The notes: a model not told the origin generated them from the letters alone. A DNA stretch of 64,000 bases from Acetobacteraceae bacterium AT-5844 (GCA_000245075.1 JH599972.1:3043-67042); one strand, 5' to 3'. Shown: positions 34,462 through 43,310, counted from the stretch's first letter. A program made the numbers and translations.

Positions 34462-35226
34462 ATGACACGCAAGTCCAGGGCAGCGTCCATGCCTGAAGGC
34501 GTCGCCTCCGCGGAACGGACGCTGGCCCTTCTCAGTGCTTTCCGCAAAGGCGATACCACGCTGTCCCTCGCGGAGTTGTCCGCCCGGACGGGGCTGGTGA
34601 AGAGCACCATCATGCGGCTGGCGGTGTCGCTGGAGAATTTCGGCTATCTCTCCCGCACACCGGAAGGCGGCTACAGGCTGGAGGCGGAGTTGCTGCGCCT
34701 CGGCATGATTTACCAGGAATCCTTCCGGCTGGAGGCGCATGTCATGCCAGTGCTGGAGGATCTGGTGCGCCGGACGGGTGAAAGCGCGTCCTTCTACATC
34801 CGGCGCGATGATGCGCGGCTCTGCCTGTTCCGCGTGGATTCGCCGCATCGCCTGCGGCTGCATGTGCGGCAGGGCGACCTCCTGCCCATGGATGATTCCG
34901 CCATTGCGCAGGTGTTGCGCATTTTCACCACGGTGCCGCTGTCGCCGGAGGCGGCGGCACTGGATTTCCCGCTTTATACCGGTGGAGTCAGTGACCCGCA
35001 TGTCGCCGGAATGGCGGCGCCGGTCTTCGGGCCCGAAGAACAATTCGCCGGTGCGTTGACCCTCGCCGGCCCCCTGACACGGCTGACACCGGAAGCGGCA
35101 CGCCACGCGGCACCCTTGCTGCGCGATGCCGCCGCCGCACTGACCCGCAGCCTGGGTGGAAGGATGCCCGCCGCGCCGACGCCGCCGCATCCGGGCATAT
35201 CCCGCGCGCGCCGCGCCCGCAGCTGA
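34462..35226 (+). CDS. IclR-family transcriptional regulator
   Basis: Regulator of about 254 aa: winged helix at about residues 10-75 (SAERTLALLSAFRKGDTTLS, SARTGLVKSTIMRL) and a GAF-like effector domain to about 235. The start is uncertain: ATG at 34462, GTG at 34456 or ATG at 34489 are all possible and none has a strong Shine-Dalgarno sequence. It follows pyrE by 56 bp on the same strand and is convergent with the DUF1932-type dehydrogenase. It may control the pyr operon or the binding-protein/dehydrogenase operon; IclR targets are often catabolic genes. Confidence 0.88.
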   Translation: MTRKSRAASMPEGVASAERTLALLSAFRKGDTTLSLAELSARTGLVKSTIMRLAVSLENFGYLSRTPEGGYRLEAELLRLGMIYQESFRLEAHVMPVLEDLVRRTGESASFYIRRDDARLCLFRVDSPHRLRLHVRQGDLLPMDDSAIAQVLRIFTTVPLSPEAAALDFPLYTGGVSDPHVAGMAAPVFGPEEQFAGALTLAGPLTRLTPEAARHAAPLLRDAAAALTRSLGGRMPAAPTPPHPGISRARRARS

Positions 35227-35237
35227 CGCAGAGCCGC

Positions 35238-36143
35238 TTACGCGGCTTCCGCGGGTGACATCTTCGCTTCGATCGCTGCCAGGGCGGTTTCCATCGACTC
35301 CGGCACCTTGCCGCCGAAATGCTCCTTCAGGCCCAGGCTCTCCACCCACTGCAAGCGCGCCTCCGTGGAGCGGCTCATGATGGGATCGACGCCGACATCC
35401 GCCAGGGCCTCGGCAGCCATGCCCGCCTCCTCGGAGCGGCGGCGCGCATGGATGACGCCGGTGGTCAGCAGGCCGGCCGCGAGATCCTGGAAAGGACGAG
35501 ACAGGGTCTTGGCTGCGGAGGCCAGGACGACATCCTCCAGGCCGTAGCGACGGGCGCCGAGCAGCATTTCGTTTGTCAGCGCCTCGATGCCTTTGATCAG
35601 TACCGAGCGCAGAATCTTGATGGCCGAGGCGGTGCCGAGCTTGTCGCCGACAGCATCGATCTTCATTCCCCAGGGCACCACGGCATCACGCACCGCTTCC
35701 GCCGCCGGGCCACTGGCGAGAATAGGCAGGGCCAGCCCGTCCTTCGGCGTGCCGACGATAGAACCATCCGCGACGCTCGCCCCGCTCTGCGCCAATGCGG
35801 CCGCCACGGCCAGCTTCACCTTGGGCGTGGCGGAAGCGATATCGATGAACAGATGCCGTGCCGTCAGATGAGACGCGAATGCCTGGGCACTGGCGACGGA
35901 AGCCGAGCCCGGCGTGACGCCGATAATGATGTCAGCCTGTTCAGCCAGCTCTGACGCCGAACGAACCAGCGTGACGCCGGCGGCTTGTGCCCGGCTCTGG
36001 ATCAGGCTCGCATAGGGGCCCTCGAAGGCTCCGATGTCATAGCTGGCCACCCGCTCCAGGCCCTGAGCACGTAACCCGGCGCCCAAGGTACTGCCGATTT
36101 CGCCATAGCCGATAAAGCCGAGACTGATCTGCCGCGCCACCAT
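35238..36143 (-). CDS. NAD(P)-dependent dehydrogenase, 6-phosphogluconate/beta-hydroxyacid type with DUF1932 C-terminus
   Basis: Soluble enzyme of 301 aa. The N-terminal Rossmann domain has LGFIGYGEIGSTLGAGLRAQ. The hydroxyacid-dehydrogenase block is IDIASATPKVK, with DGSIVGTPKDG beyond it. A lysine in SAIKILRSVLIKGIEAL occupies the catalytic-Lys position. The all-helical C-terminus matches DUF1932. The ATG at 36143 overlaps the stop of the upstream binding-protein gene; a TTG one codon earlier is less likely. Coupling to a family-5 binding protein suggests it oxidises or reduces the imported compound or its product. Substrate unknown. Confidence 0.88.
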   Translation of the reverse strand: MVARQISLGFIGYGEIGSTLGAGLRAQGLERVASYDIGAFEGPYASLIQSRAQAAGVTLVRSASELAEQADIIIGVTPGSASVASAQAFASHLTARHLFIDIASATPKVKLAVAAALAQSGASVADGSIVGTPKDGLALPILASGPAAEAVRDAVVPWGMKIDAVGDKLGTASAIKILRSVLIKGIEALTNEMLLGARRYGLEDVVLASAAKTLSRPFQDLAAGLLTTGVIHARRRSEEAGMAAEALADVGVDPIMSRSTEARLQWVESLGLKEHFGGKVPESMETALAAIEAKMSPAEAA

Positions 36144-37729
36144 CAAATCCTCCGCACATTCCAGAATTTCACGAAGCCATCGAGAACACCGTCAATGTCG
36201 CGCCGCCATGCCATGGGCTGGAAGATCTGGCCGGTCGGGATGAAGGTGGCGTCCTGCCAGGCCTGGGCCTGCATCTGCTCCGCAAGCTTCTTCTGCGCGG
36301 CAAGGTCGCGCTCTTCCATCCAGGCATCACGCAGACGCTCGGCTTCGTTGCTGGTAGGCCAGCCATACCAGCCCTTCAGCCCGTTGGCGCGCGCCACGCT
36401 GGTCACCGCCGGATCGAGGATATTCAGCCCGGATACCATGGAGGGAAACACGCTCCAGCCGCCTTTCTCCACCGGCTCCCGCGAATTGCGGCGTTGGAAC
36501 AGCGTGCCGGTATCCATGGCCTGTACATCGACATTCAGGCCGATGCGCTTGAACAAATCGATGCCGAGTTGGCCGATGGGCGCGCTGACGGGGTGGTCCA
36601 TCGGCAGCATGAAGGCCACCTTCTCACCCTTGTAGCCCGAGGCCTGCACCTCGCGCCGCGCACGCTCCAGATCCGTCTTGCCAAAGAGCCTGTCGAAGCC
36701 AACATCGCTGGCCATCGGCGTACCGGGGCAGAACATGCCGAGCTTCACATGCCAGGTGTCCGGGTCGCTGCTGAAGGCCTGCATGAATTCGGACTGATCC
36801 ACCGCGCCCAGCACAGCGCGCCGCAGCGCCACATTGTCGAAAGGTGGCTGGATGCAGTTGAAACGCAGGATGGGCGTCAGCCCCTGGCGGTCCTTCACCT
36901 CGACGCGAAGCTGGCGGCTGCGGCGCAGCAGCGGCACGAGGTCGGGCGACGGAGTTTCCCACCAGTCCACCTCGCCGGCCTGCAGGGCGTTCGCCGCCGC
37001 CGAGACATCCGGCATGGTGGTCCATTCCACCCTTTCGAAATGTGCCACCTTGGGTCCGGCGGTGCCACCCACCTCCCCGCCATCGCGCGGCACATAGCCA
37101 TCGAAGCGCGCATAGGCGGCGCGGGCGCCGGCCATGTGCTGGTCCGGCAGCCAGCGGAAGGGGCCACTGCCGACCATCTCCGTCACCTGCTTGGTGGGGT
37201 CGGTAATCGCCAGGCGCTCCGGCATGATGGCGCAGATGCTGGGCGATGCCTTGGCCAAGGCTGCCGGCAGCAGCGGAAACGGCTTCTTGAGACGGAAGCG
37301 GATGGTTTTGTCGTCCGGTGCGTCCAACTCATCCGTGGCATCCATCAGCGCCTGCCCGAAGGAGTCCCGCGAGGCCCAGCGCCGGATACTGGCGACGCAA
37401 TCCCGTCCGGTGACGGCACTGCCATCATGGAACCGCAGCCCGTCGCGCAGGGTCAGCCGCCACAGGCGGCCGTCATTCTCGATGACGTGGCCTTGCACCA
37501 TTTGTGGCTGCGGCTGGAAGTTGGCGTCCAGCCCATACAACGTATCGAACACCAGGAACGCATGGTTGCGCGTCGGTGTCGCGGTCGTCGCTATAGGATC
37601 CAGTAGCGACAGATCCACGAATGGCACAAAGCGCAGGATGCTTTCGGTCTGGGCCCGCGCAAGGCGGGGCATGGCCAGCGGCAGCACGGCAGCAGCCGAT
37701 GCCGCGCCAAGGAATTGGCGACGCAGCAT
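36143..37729 (-). CDS. Family-5 ABC transporter substrate-binding protein, coupled to a dehydrogenase
   Basis: Periplasmic binding protein of 528 aa. The signal peptide carries a twin arginine (LRRQFLGAASAAAVLPLAMP) and is cut near ARAQ. Family-5 blocks follow: SLLDPIATTATPTRNHAFLV, QPQPQMVQGH, LRDGLRFHDGSAV. It is plainly a paralogue of the binding protein at 52967 (same PQPQMVQ-H, LRDGL-FHDG and ASI-RWA-RD pattern). AAGGAGGA lies 10 nt before the ATG at 37729. It has no permease or ATPase partners and is translationally coupled to the dehydrogenase. A GTCATT-N5-AATGAC dyad (37773-37789) just upstream is a likely operator. Confidence 0.9.
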   Translation of the reverse strand: MLRRQFLGAASAAAVLPLAMPRLARAQTESILRFVPFVDLSLLDPIATTATPTRNHAFLVFDTLYGLDANFQPQPQMVQGHVIENDGRLWRLTLRDGLRFHDGSAVTGRDCVASIRRWASRDSFGQALMDATDELDAPDDKTIRFRLKKPFPLLPAALAKASPSICAIMPERLAITDPTKQVTEMVGSGPFRWLPDQHMAGARAAYARFDGYVPRDGGEVGGTAGPKVAHFERVEWTTMPDVSAAANALQAGEVDWWETPSPDLVPLLRRSRQLRVEVKDRQGLTPILRFNCIQPPFDNVALRRAVLGAVDQSEFMQAFSSDPDTWHVKLGMFCPGTPMASDVGFDRLFGKTDLERARREVQASGYKGEKVAFMLPMDHPVSAPIGQLGIDLFKRIGLNVDVQAMDTGTLFQRRNSREPVEKGGWSVFPSMVSGLNILDPAVTSVARANGLKGWYGWPTSNEAERLRDAWMEERDLAAQKKLAEQMQAQAWQDATFIPTGQIFQPMAWRRDIDGVLDGFVKFWNVRRI

Positions 37730-37772
37730 GATGTCCGAATCCTCCTTACCCGCCCAGTGGTGCCTGGACTGT

Positions 37773-37789
37773 GTCATTTTCAGAATGAC
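37773..37789. promoter_or_regulatory. Dyad upstream of the binding-protein/dehydrogenase operon
   Basis: GTCATT (37773-37778), 5-nt spacer, AATGAC (37784-37789): a perfect 6-bp-arm inverted repeat in an AT-rich patch 44 bp upstream of the binding-protein ATG. The nearest regulator gene is the IclR gene beyond the operon's end. Operator function is inferred from position. Confidence 0.45.
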
Positions 37790-37889
37790 GTTCTATTTTT
37801 ACCCTGCCGGGTCAGGGCGAAGGCTGTCAAGCATCTTGCTGGGCAGCAGATTGTTGACGGCAGAGCATCAGAACTCGCCGCCGGCGCAT

Positions 37890-37921
37890 AAAAAACCGGG
37901 TGCAGCCAAAGCCGCACCCGG
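37890..37921 (-). terminator. Factor-independent terminator of the Bug receptor gene at 38001
   Basis: Read on the minus strand: CCGGGTGC, a 10-nt loop, GCACCCGG, then six T residues (plus-strand A-tract at 37890-37895, arms at 37896-37903 and 37914-37921). It lies 80 bp after the stop of the minus-strand Bug receptor gene and insulates the downstream binding-protein operon. Confidence 0.9.
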
Positions 37922-38000
37922 ATACGACGAAGCCAGGAGAGACAGGAATGGTGCTCCCGCCAGCCCTGGCGCGGCGGCCAGAGACCGCCGAGAAAGTTTC

Positions 38001-38981
38001 TCAGCCTTCCACCTCGATCTTGGCTGTCGCGATGACGTCCTTCCAAAGCGCGACCTCGCTCTCCAGGAAGGGCTGGAAATCCTTCCTCGGCAGGGCGGCG
38101 GCGGTGAAGCCCGAGGTGGCATAGGCCTCCTGCACCTTGGGCTGCGCCAGGGCCTTGGCGGTCTCTGCCTCCAGCCGCGCAAGAATTTCCGGCGGCAGGC
38201 CGGGGGGCGCTACCAGACCGTACCAGTTACTGACCCGGAACTCCCCGGCACGGCCGTCCAGCACAGGCGTCTGCGGGCTGCGAGGCCAAGGTTCCGGCGT
38301 GGAGACGCCGAGCAGGCTGAGCGCTCCCTGGTCCACCATGGACCACACCGTGGCATCGCTGAAGGCAACATCGACCACGCCGGCGGCGAGATCGGTCAGC
38401 ATCGGAGAGGTGCCACGGTAGGGAACGTGCAGAAGGTCCACGCCCAGCCGCATCTTCAGCAACTCCAGCGCCAGATGCGTGCTGGAGCCGATGCCGGCGG
38501 ATGCGAAGCGGACTTCCTGCGGCTTGCTCCGGGCCCATGCCAGGAAGCTGTCCAGGTTCTGGGTCGGCAGATCTTTGCGCGCCACCAGCAACAGCGGACT
38601 GGTCGTCAGGCGGCTGACATGCGTCAGCGCCAGGGGCTCGTAGGGCGTACGCCGCAGCAACGGGCCGATGGTGATGTTGCCGGAGCTGGTGATGCCCAGC
38701 GTGTGCCCATCCGGCGCAGCATGGAAAACCTGTTCGATTCCCAGCGCGCCAGCGGCGCCCGCCTTGTTCTCGACGACGACGGGCTGGCCGAGAACGGGTG
38801 TCCACATTTCGGCCAGCACGCGCCCGACCAGATCGAGCCCGCCGCCAGCGGGAAACGGCACGATGATGCGGACGGGGCGGGTAGGCTTCCATTCGGCGGC
38901 GCGGGCGATGCGGGGCGCCGCGGGGAGCGCGGCGGCCGCCAGCAGCCCCAGCGCGGCTCGCCGGCTCAAGGTCGTGTTCAT
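38001..38981 (-). CDS. Bug/TctC-family solute receptor beside a flavin monooxygenase
   Basis: Periplasmic receptor of 326 aa. The signal peptide has a twin arginine (LSRRAALGLLAAAALPAAP), cut near ARA-AEW. Bug hallmarks are PTRPVRIIVPFPAGGGLDLV, VVVENKAGAAGALG and HVPYRGTSPMLTDLAAG. The start at 38981 is chosen because the 77 codons open upstream belong to the antisense of other sequence and lack a signal peptide. The flavin-monooxygenase gene lies 20 bp upstream on the same strand, so the two are probably one transcript; the receptor may bind the monooxygenase's substrate. Confidence 0.92.
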   Translation of the reverse strand: MNTTLSRRAALGLLAAAALPAAPRIARAAEWKPTRPVRIIVPFPAGGGLDLVGRVLAEMWTPVLGQPVVVENKAGAAGALGIEQVFHAAPDGHTLGITSSGNITIGPLLRRTPYEPLALTHVSRLTTSPLLLVARKDLPTQNLDSFLAWARSKPQEVRFASAGIGSSTHLALELLKMRLGVDLLHVPYRGTSPMLTDLAAGVVDVAFSDATVWSMVDQGALSLLGVSTPEPWPRSPQTPVLDGRAGEFRVSNWYGLVAPPGLPPEILARLEAETAKALAQPKVQEAYATSGFTAAALPRKDFQPFLESEVALWKDVIATAKIEVEG

Positions 38982-39001
38982 GGCAAGAAATCTTCCTGCG
39001 T

Positions 39002-40360
39002 TCAGGATGACGGCAGCGCGACCTGGCCGCGCTGGACATGGGGAGGCCGGGCCAGCCCCAGATGCTCGCGCAAGGTGGTGCCGGCATATTCGGTGCGGAA
39101 CAGCCCGCGCCGCTGCAATTCGGGCACGACGAGGTCCGTGAAGGCGCGGAAGCCCTCGGGGAAGGTGGGGGGCATCACATTGAAGCCGTCCGCGCCCCTG
39201 CCCTCGAACCACTCTTCCATGTGGTCGGCGACCTCCTGGGCGCTGCCGACCACCATGCTGTGCCCGCGCGATACCGCGATCCGCTCATAGAGCTGGCGGA
39301 TGGTCAGGTTCTCGCGCCGGGCGAGATCAGCGATGACCTTCAGCCGGGCCTTGCCGACATCGGTGTCCGGCAGATCCGGCAACGGTCCATCGACATCATA
39401 GGGCGTGAAATCAAAGCCGCCCGTCAGGAAGGACAGCAGGGAAAGGCCGACATCCGGATGCAGCAGCTTCTGGAGTTCCGCCATGCGGTCCTCCGCCTCG
39501 GCGCGGGTGCGGCCGACCACGGGGAAGAAGCCGGGCAGAACTTTCACCGCTTCGGCGTCCCGCCCATGCGCCGCCAGCCGCGCCTTGATGTCGGCATAGA
39601 AGGCCTGGGCCTCGGGCAAGGTCTGGCTGACGGAGAAGATGACTTCCGCCTGCTGTGCCGCCAGGTCCCTGCCGGCATCGGAGCCACCGGCCTGCACCAG
39701 TACGGGGTAGCCCTGCGGCGGCCGTGCGAGGTTCAGCGGGCCGCGCACGGAGAAATGCTCGCCCTGGTGGTTGAGAACACTCAGCTTGGCGGCGTCAAAA
39801 TAGAGCCCGCTTTCCGCGTCGCGTTCAAAGGCGTCATCCACGAAGCTATCCCACAGCCCTTTCGTCACCTCCACAAATTCCGCGGCACGGCGATAGCGGG
39901 CGGCGTGGGCGAGATGGCTGTCGCGCCCGAAATTCCACGCTTCGTTCGCGTTGGATGTAGTGACGATGTTCCAGCCCGCGCGGCCGCCGGACACATGGTC
40001 CAGCGTGCCGAAGGCACGGGCGATGTGGTACGGCTCGGAATAGGTTGTGGAACCGGTCGCGACGAGGCCGATCCGCTCCGTCACCATCGCCAGGGCGGAG
40101 AGCAACGAGATCGGCTCGAAAATATTGGCGCGGGTGGTGCGGCGGACCGCCAGCCAGTCCGTCTGCGGAATGCAGTTATTATCCGCCAGGAACAGCATGT
40201 CGAAGCGCGCAGCCTCCGCCAGCTGCGCCATCTCGGCATAATGGCGGATATTCACCGGGGCATCGGCGCAGGCACCAGGGTGCCGCCAGCCGGCGATGTG
40301 ATGGCCGGTGGAGAGCAGGAACAGGCCGAGGCGGATCTGGCGGCGAGTAGGTTCAGGCAT
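39002..40360 (-). CDS. FMN-dependent monooxygenase, NtaA/SnaA/DszA (luciferase-like) family
   Basis: Two-component flavin monooxygenase of 452 aa. Family signatures are GWRHPGACADAPVNIRHYAE, MLFLADN, GRAGWNIVTTSNANEAWNFG, YPVLVQAGGSDAGRDLAA and, near the end, GADGFNVMPPTFPEGFRAF. Members use reduced FMN from a separate reductase to cleave C-N or C-S bonds (nitrilotriacetate, EDTA, dibenzothiophene sulfone, alkyl sulfides). No flavin reductase gene is adjacent. It probably forms an operon with the Bug receptor gene downstream and is divergent from an M20 hydrolase gene. The substrate cannot be named. Confidence 0.9.
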   Translation of the reverse strand: MPEPTRRQIRLGLFLLSTGHHIAGWRHPGACADAPVNIRHYAEMAQLAEAARFDMLFLADNNCIPQTDWLAVRRTTRANIFEPISLLSALAMVTERIGLVATGSTTYSEPYHIARAFGTLDHVSGGRAGWNIVTTSNANEAWNFGRDSHLAHAARYRRAAEFVEVTKGLWDSFVDDAFERDAESGLYFDAAKLSVLNHQGEHFSVRGPLNLARPPQGYPVLVQAGGSDAGRDLAAQQAEVIFSVSQTLPEAQAFYADIKARLAAHGRDAEAVKVLPGFFPVVGRTRAEAEDRMAELQKLLHPDVGLSLLSFLTGGFDFTPYDVDGPLPDLPDTDVGKARLKVIADLARRENLTIRQLYERIAVSRGHSMVVGSAQEVADHMEEWFEGRGADGFNVMPPTFPEGFRAFTDLVVPELQRRGLFRTEYAGTTLREHLGLARPPHVQRGQVALPSS

Positions 40361-40715
40361 GGGCGGAATCCGAGCGATAACCAGACGGACTCCCCTTCCC
40401 CTGCAAGGCCTTCTTAACGGCCCATCTTATTTATGCGTTAAATATCGTTGGATGATGGTTTAGACAACATTGCATCGCAAAATATTGCGTTCGCCCGGCT
40501 GTGCCAGTCCGCCCAAGCCGCCCTGAATGTGGGCGCAAGGCGCGGATCCGGTAGCGACGAGGCTCCTTAGGGTCGTGCTCCCGCTCGGCGGGGAGCTATT
40601 TTTCCGGCTCCCGCCATTGCCACCCGGCCTGATGCGACGACACTGGTGCCATCCAGGCGGCCGCGCGCATGGAAGCGTCCGGCGCTTGGCTGCTGTATCG
40701 GGAGGGAAAGACCGC
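40361..40715. other. 355-bp divergent promoter region between monooxygenase and M20 hydrolase
   Basis: No gene recognised. The first 130 bp are strikingly AT-rich for this genome (about 40410-40490) and hold the overlapping dyads described at 40470-40489. The remainder (40490-40715) is GC-rich with no clear structure; short open frames there match nothing I know. Confidence 0.4.
40470..40489. promoter_or_regulatory. Two overlapping dyads, candidate operator
   Basis: TTGC-ATC-GCAA (40470-40480) overlaps CGCAA-AATA-TTGCG (40476-40489), sharing the central CGCAA. Three half-sites of the form TTGC/GCAA at regular spacing in an AT-rich divergent promoter suggest a regulator-binding site. No regulator gene is adjacent. 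Confidence 0.45.
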
Positions 40716-42122
40716 ATGAACGGAGAGTCCGTCATTGCCGCCGCGCGCGCCCTGCTGGACGACGGGCCTTATCTCGACGTGATGGCACGCCGCATCGCCA
40801 TTCCCACGGCTAGCCAGGACCCGGAAAGCGCGCCGCATCTGCGGGCCTATCTGGAACGGGAAATCCTGCCCGATCTGGAATCCCAGGGCTTCACTGGCGA
40901 GATCTTCGAGAACCCCACCGGCAAGGGCGGCCCCTTTCTGATCGCGCGCCGCGTCGAGGACCCTTCCCTGCCGACGCTGCTGACCTATGGGCATGGCGAT
41001 ACGGTGCTCGGGCTGGACGCCGGGTGGATCGACGGCCTTTCTCCCTGGGTGCTGGAGCAGCGCGGGGAGCGGCTCTACGGCCGTGGCATCGTGGACAATA
41101 AGGGCCAGCACACGGGCAATCTGATGGCCATGGAGGTGGTCCGGCAGGCCCGGGGCGGCAGGCTCGGCTACAACGTGACCGTCATGCTGGAGATGAGCGA
41201 GGAGGTAGGCTCCCCCGGCATCGAGGAGATGTGCCAGCAGCACAAGGATCTGCTGGCCGCCGACGTGCTGATCGCGTCCGATGGGCCGCGCCTCGTGCCG
41301 GAGGTGCCGACGCTGACGCTCGGCACGCGCGGAGCCATCGCCTTCGACCTGCGGGTGAAATATCGCGAGGGCGGCCATCATTCCGGCAATTGGGGTGGGC
41401 TGCTGGCCAATCCGGGCATTCGCCTCGCCCATGCCATCGCGAGTCTCGTCGGGCCTGAAGGCCAGGTGCTGTTGCGTGACCTGGTGCCGGAGCGCATCCC
41501 CGACAATGTGCGCCGCGCCCTGGCGGATTGTCGCGTGGATGGAGGCGAGACCGGACCTGAGATCAACGCCTGGTGGGGCGAACCCGGCTTGTCCGCGGCG
41601 GAAAAGGTGTTCGGCTGGAATACGTTCGAAGTCCTCGCCTACAGCACGGGCAATCCTGCGGCTCCGGTCAATGCCGTGCCACCGGAAGCCTTCGCCCGCT
41701 GCCAGATCCGCTACACGGTGGACCGGGATGTGGGGAGTTTCCTGCCCGCGATCCGCCGCCATCTGGATATGCTGGGCTTCACGGATGTGGAGGTGCAGTC
41801 GGTCAAAGGCGGCGCCGAGTGGAAAGCCACCCGCATGGATCCCGATGGGCCTTGGCCACAGCTCGTGGCGGAGTCCGTCCGCCGTACCACTGGCAAGTCG
41901 CCGATGATTGTCCCTAATGCGGGCGGCTCCCTGCCGAATGACAGCTTCGCCGTCACGCTCGGTCTTCCCACCATCTATATTCCGCATTCCTACAGCGGCT
42001 GCTCCCAGCATGCTCCCAACGAACACGCACTGATGCATCTGGTGCGGGAGGGGCTCGAGATCGCCGCCGGGATTTTCTGGGATCTCGGTGAAAGGCCATG
42101 GCCCCGGCACAGGGCTGCCTGA
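40716..42122 (+). CDS. M20-family metallopeptidase/deacylase
   Basis: Zinc hydrolase of 468 aa. The M20 metal-site pattern is clear: LLTYGHGDTVLGLDAGW (first His and Asp), YGRGIVDNKGQHTGN (bridging Asp), MLEMSEEVGSPG (catalytic Glu and ligand Glu) and the C-terminal ligand His in YSGCSQHAPNEHA. The dimerisation insert lies between about residues 200 and 330. GGGAGGGAAAG precedes the ATG at 40716. No signal peptide. The reaction could be peptide, acyl-amino-acid or carbamoyl hydrolysis. A terminator-like hairpin follows and then the AEC transporter gene. Confidence 0.87.
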   Translation: MNGESVIAAARALLDDGPYLDVMARRIAIPTASQDPESAPHLRAYLEREILPDLESQGFTGEIFENPTGKGGPFLIARRVEDPSLPTLLTYGHGDTVLGLDAGWIDGLSPWVLEQRGERLYGRGIVDNKGQHTGNLMAMEVVRQARGGRLGYNVTVMLEMSEEVGSPGIEEMCQQHKDLLAADVLIASDGPRLVPEVPTLTLGTRGAIAFDLRVKYREGGHHSGNWGGLLANPGIRLAHAIASLVGPEGQVLLRDLVPERIPDNVRRALADCRVDGGETGPEINAWWGEPGLSAAEKVFGWNTFEVLAYSTGNPAAPVNAVPPEAFARCQIRYTVDRDVGSFLPAIRRHLDMLGFTDVEVQSVKGGAEWKATRMDPDGPWPQLVAESVRRTTGKSPMIVPNAGGSLPNDSFAVTLGLPTIYIPHSYSGCSQHAPNEHALMHLVREGLEIAAGIFWDLGERPWPRHRAA

Positions 42123-42151
42123 CGGACGAGCCCGACGCGGCAGAACCGGGC

Positions 42152-42178
42152 GGGCGCCGGTTGAACGGCGCCCCCTTT
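42152..42178 (+). terminator. Hairpin after the M20 hydrolase gene
   Basis: GGGCGCCG (42152-42159) and CGGCGCCC (42166-42173) form an 8-bp perfect stem with a 6-nt loop, followed by CCTTT. It lies 30 bp beyond the hydrolase stop codon. Confidence 0.6.
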
Positions 42179-42316
42179 CCTAAACCGTCCTCAAGTGGGA
42201 CTAATCTGCCCTCCTACCGGCTGCGGATCTTCACCCTTCATGCCTGCTGTGCCTGAGCCCCCGCCCTCCTCCATACCCACCCCTCACCTGGTTGGGCCAC
42301 AGAGAGGCCTGCGCGC

Positions 42317-43246
42317 GTGACGGGCGCCATTCTACTGGCATTGCTGCCCGTCACCCTGCTGATCGCTCTGGGCTACTGGCTGCGCCGCCGTGCCTTCCTG
42401 GCGGAGGCGTTCTGGCCGCAGGCAGAGCGCCTCGGCTACTTTATCCTGCTGCCCTCGCTCTTCCTGCACGGCCTGGCCACGGCCCGGCTGCAATCCCTGC
42501 CCGTGGGCAGCCTGGTGGGCACACTGATGATTGCCCTCGTCGTGGTCGCCGCCATCGTGGTCGCGCTCCGGCCCTTGCTGCGGGTGGATGGCGCGGCCTT
42601 CACCTCTGTTTTCCAGGGCAGTGTCCGCTTCAACAACTACGTGGCCGTCACCGTCGCGGCCGGGCTGTTCGGCGCGCAAGGCATCGCCATGGCCGCCATC
42701 TGCAACGCCGCCATCGTGCCCACGGTCAATATCCTCTGCGTGCTGGTCTTCGCGCGCTTCGGCAAGGCAGGGCTGAATGCGCGGGGCATCGCCCGGCAGA
42801 TCGTCTCCAACCCCCTGGTGCTGGCTTGCGCAGCCGGTATCGCCTTGCAGGGCTCTGGCCTCGGCCTGCCGCCCGGGCTGGAGCCGGCGCTCCGCGCGCT
42901 GGGCGCCGCTTCACTGCCGCTGGGGCTGCTTTGTGTCGGCGCCGCGCTGGATTTCGGCACGGCGCGGAGCTGGCTGGGGCCCGTCATGGCCTCCTCGGCC
43001 ATCAAGTTCCTGCTGATGCCGGTGGTCACGCTGGGTACAGCCCTGGCCATGGGGCTGAGCGGCACGGCGCTGGTGACGGCCCTGCTGTTCCAGACCATGC
43101 CGACGGCTTCCTCGGCTTATATCCTGGCCCGGCAACTGGGCGGGGATGCGCCGCTGATGGCGGGCATCACCGCGACGCAAACGGTGCTGGCCGCTGCTGC
43201 CATTCCCCTGGTGCTTGCTGTGCTGATGGCCGCGACGGGGCTTTGA
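42317..43246 (+). CDS. AEC (auxin efflux carrier)-family transporter
   Basis: Inner-membrane protein of 309 aa with about ten hydrophobic helices in two halves. Recognisable family features are the polar FNNYVAVTVAAGLFG in the first half and FQTMPTASSAYILARQLGGD in the last third; the latter motif is characteristic of bacterial AEC proteins, some of which carry malonate or other organic acids. The GTG start at 42317 is used. It follows the M20 hydrolase by 194 bp with a likely terminator in between, so it is probably separately expressed. Confidence 0.87.
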   Translation: MTGAILLALLPVTLLIALGYWLRRRAFLAEAFWPQAERLGYFILLPSLFLHGLATARLQSLPVGSLVGTLMIALVVVAAIVVALRPLLRVDGAAFTSVFQGSVRFNNYVAVTVAAGLFGAQGIAMAAICNAAIVPTVNILCVLVFARFGKAGLNARGIARQIVSNPLVLACAAGIALQGSGLGLPPGLEPALRALGAASLPLGLLCVGAALDFGTARSWLGPVMASSAIKFLLMPVVTLGTALAMGLSGTALVTALLFQTMPTASSAYILARQLGGDAPLMAGITATQTVLAAAAIPLVLAVLMAATGL

Positions 43247-43291
43247 GTTCCGCGTCGGAGGTGATGCAGGGATGCCACACCCCCAGGCGAT

Positions 43292-43310
43292 TGCATATGA
43301 CTATATTGCG
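43292..43310. promoter_or_regulatory. Weak Fur-like dyad upstream of the siderophore receptor
   Basis: A 19-bp AT-rich stretch with TGCA...TTGC-type imperfect arms lies 56 bp upstream of the receptor start, where an iron-regulatory box is expected. Only the outer arms match; the centre is poorly symmetric, so this is a tentative pointer. Confidence 0.22.

Noticed and set aside
35231-35248. AGCCGC/GCGGCT mini-hairpin at the convergent IclR/dehydrogenase junction
   Set aside because: Only a 6-bp stem, partly inside the dehydrogenase stop region and with no T-tract; too weak to call a terminator.
40460-40735. 91-codon minus-strand frame in the monooxygenase/M20 spacer
   Set aside because: No Shine-Dalgarno sequence, no recognisable domain, and it overlaps the M20 start and operator-like dyads; more likely chance.
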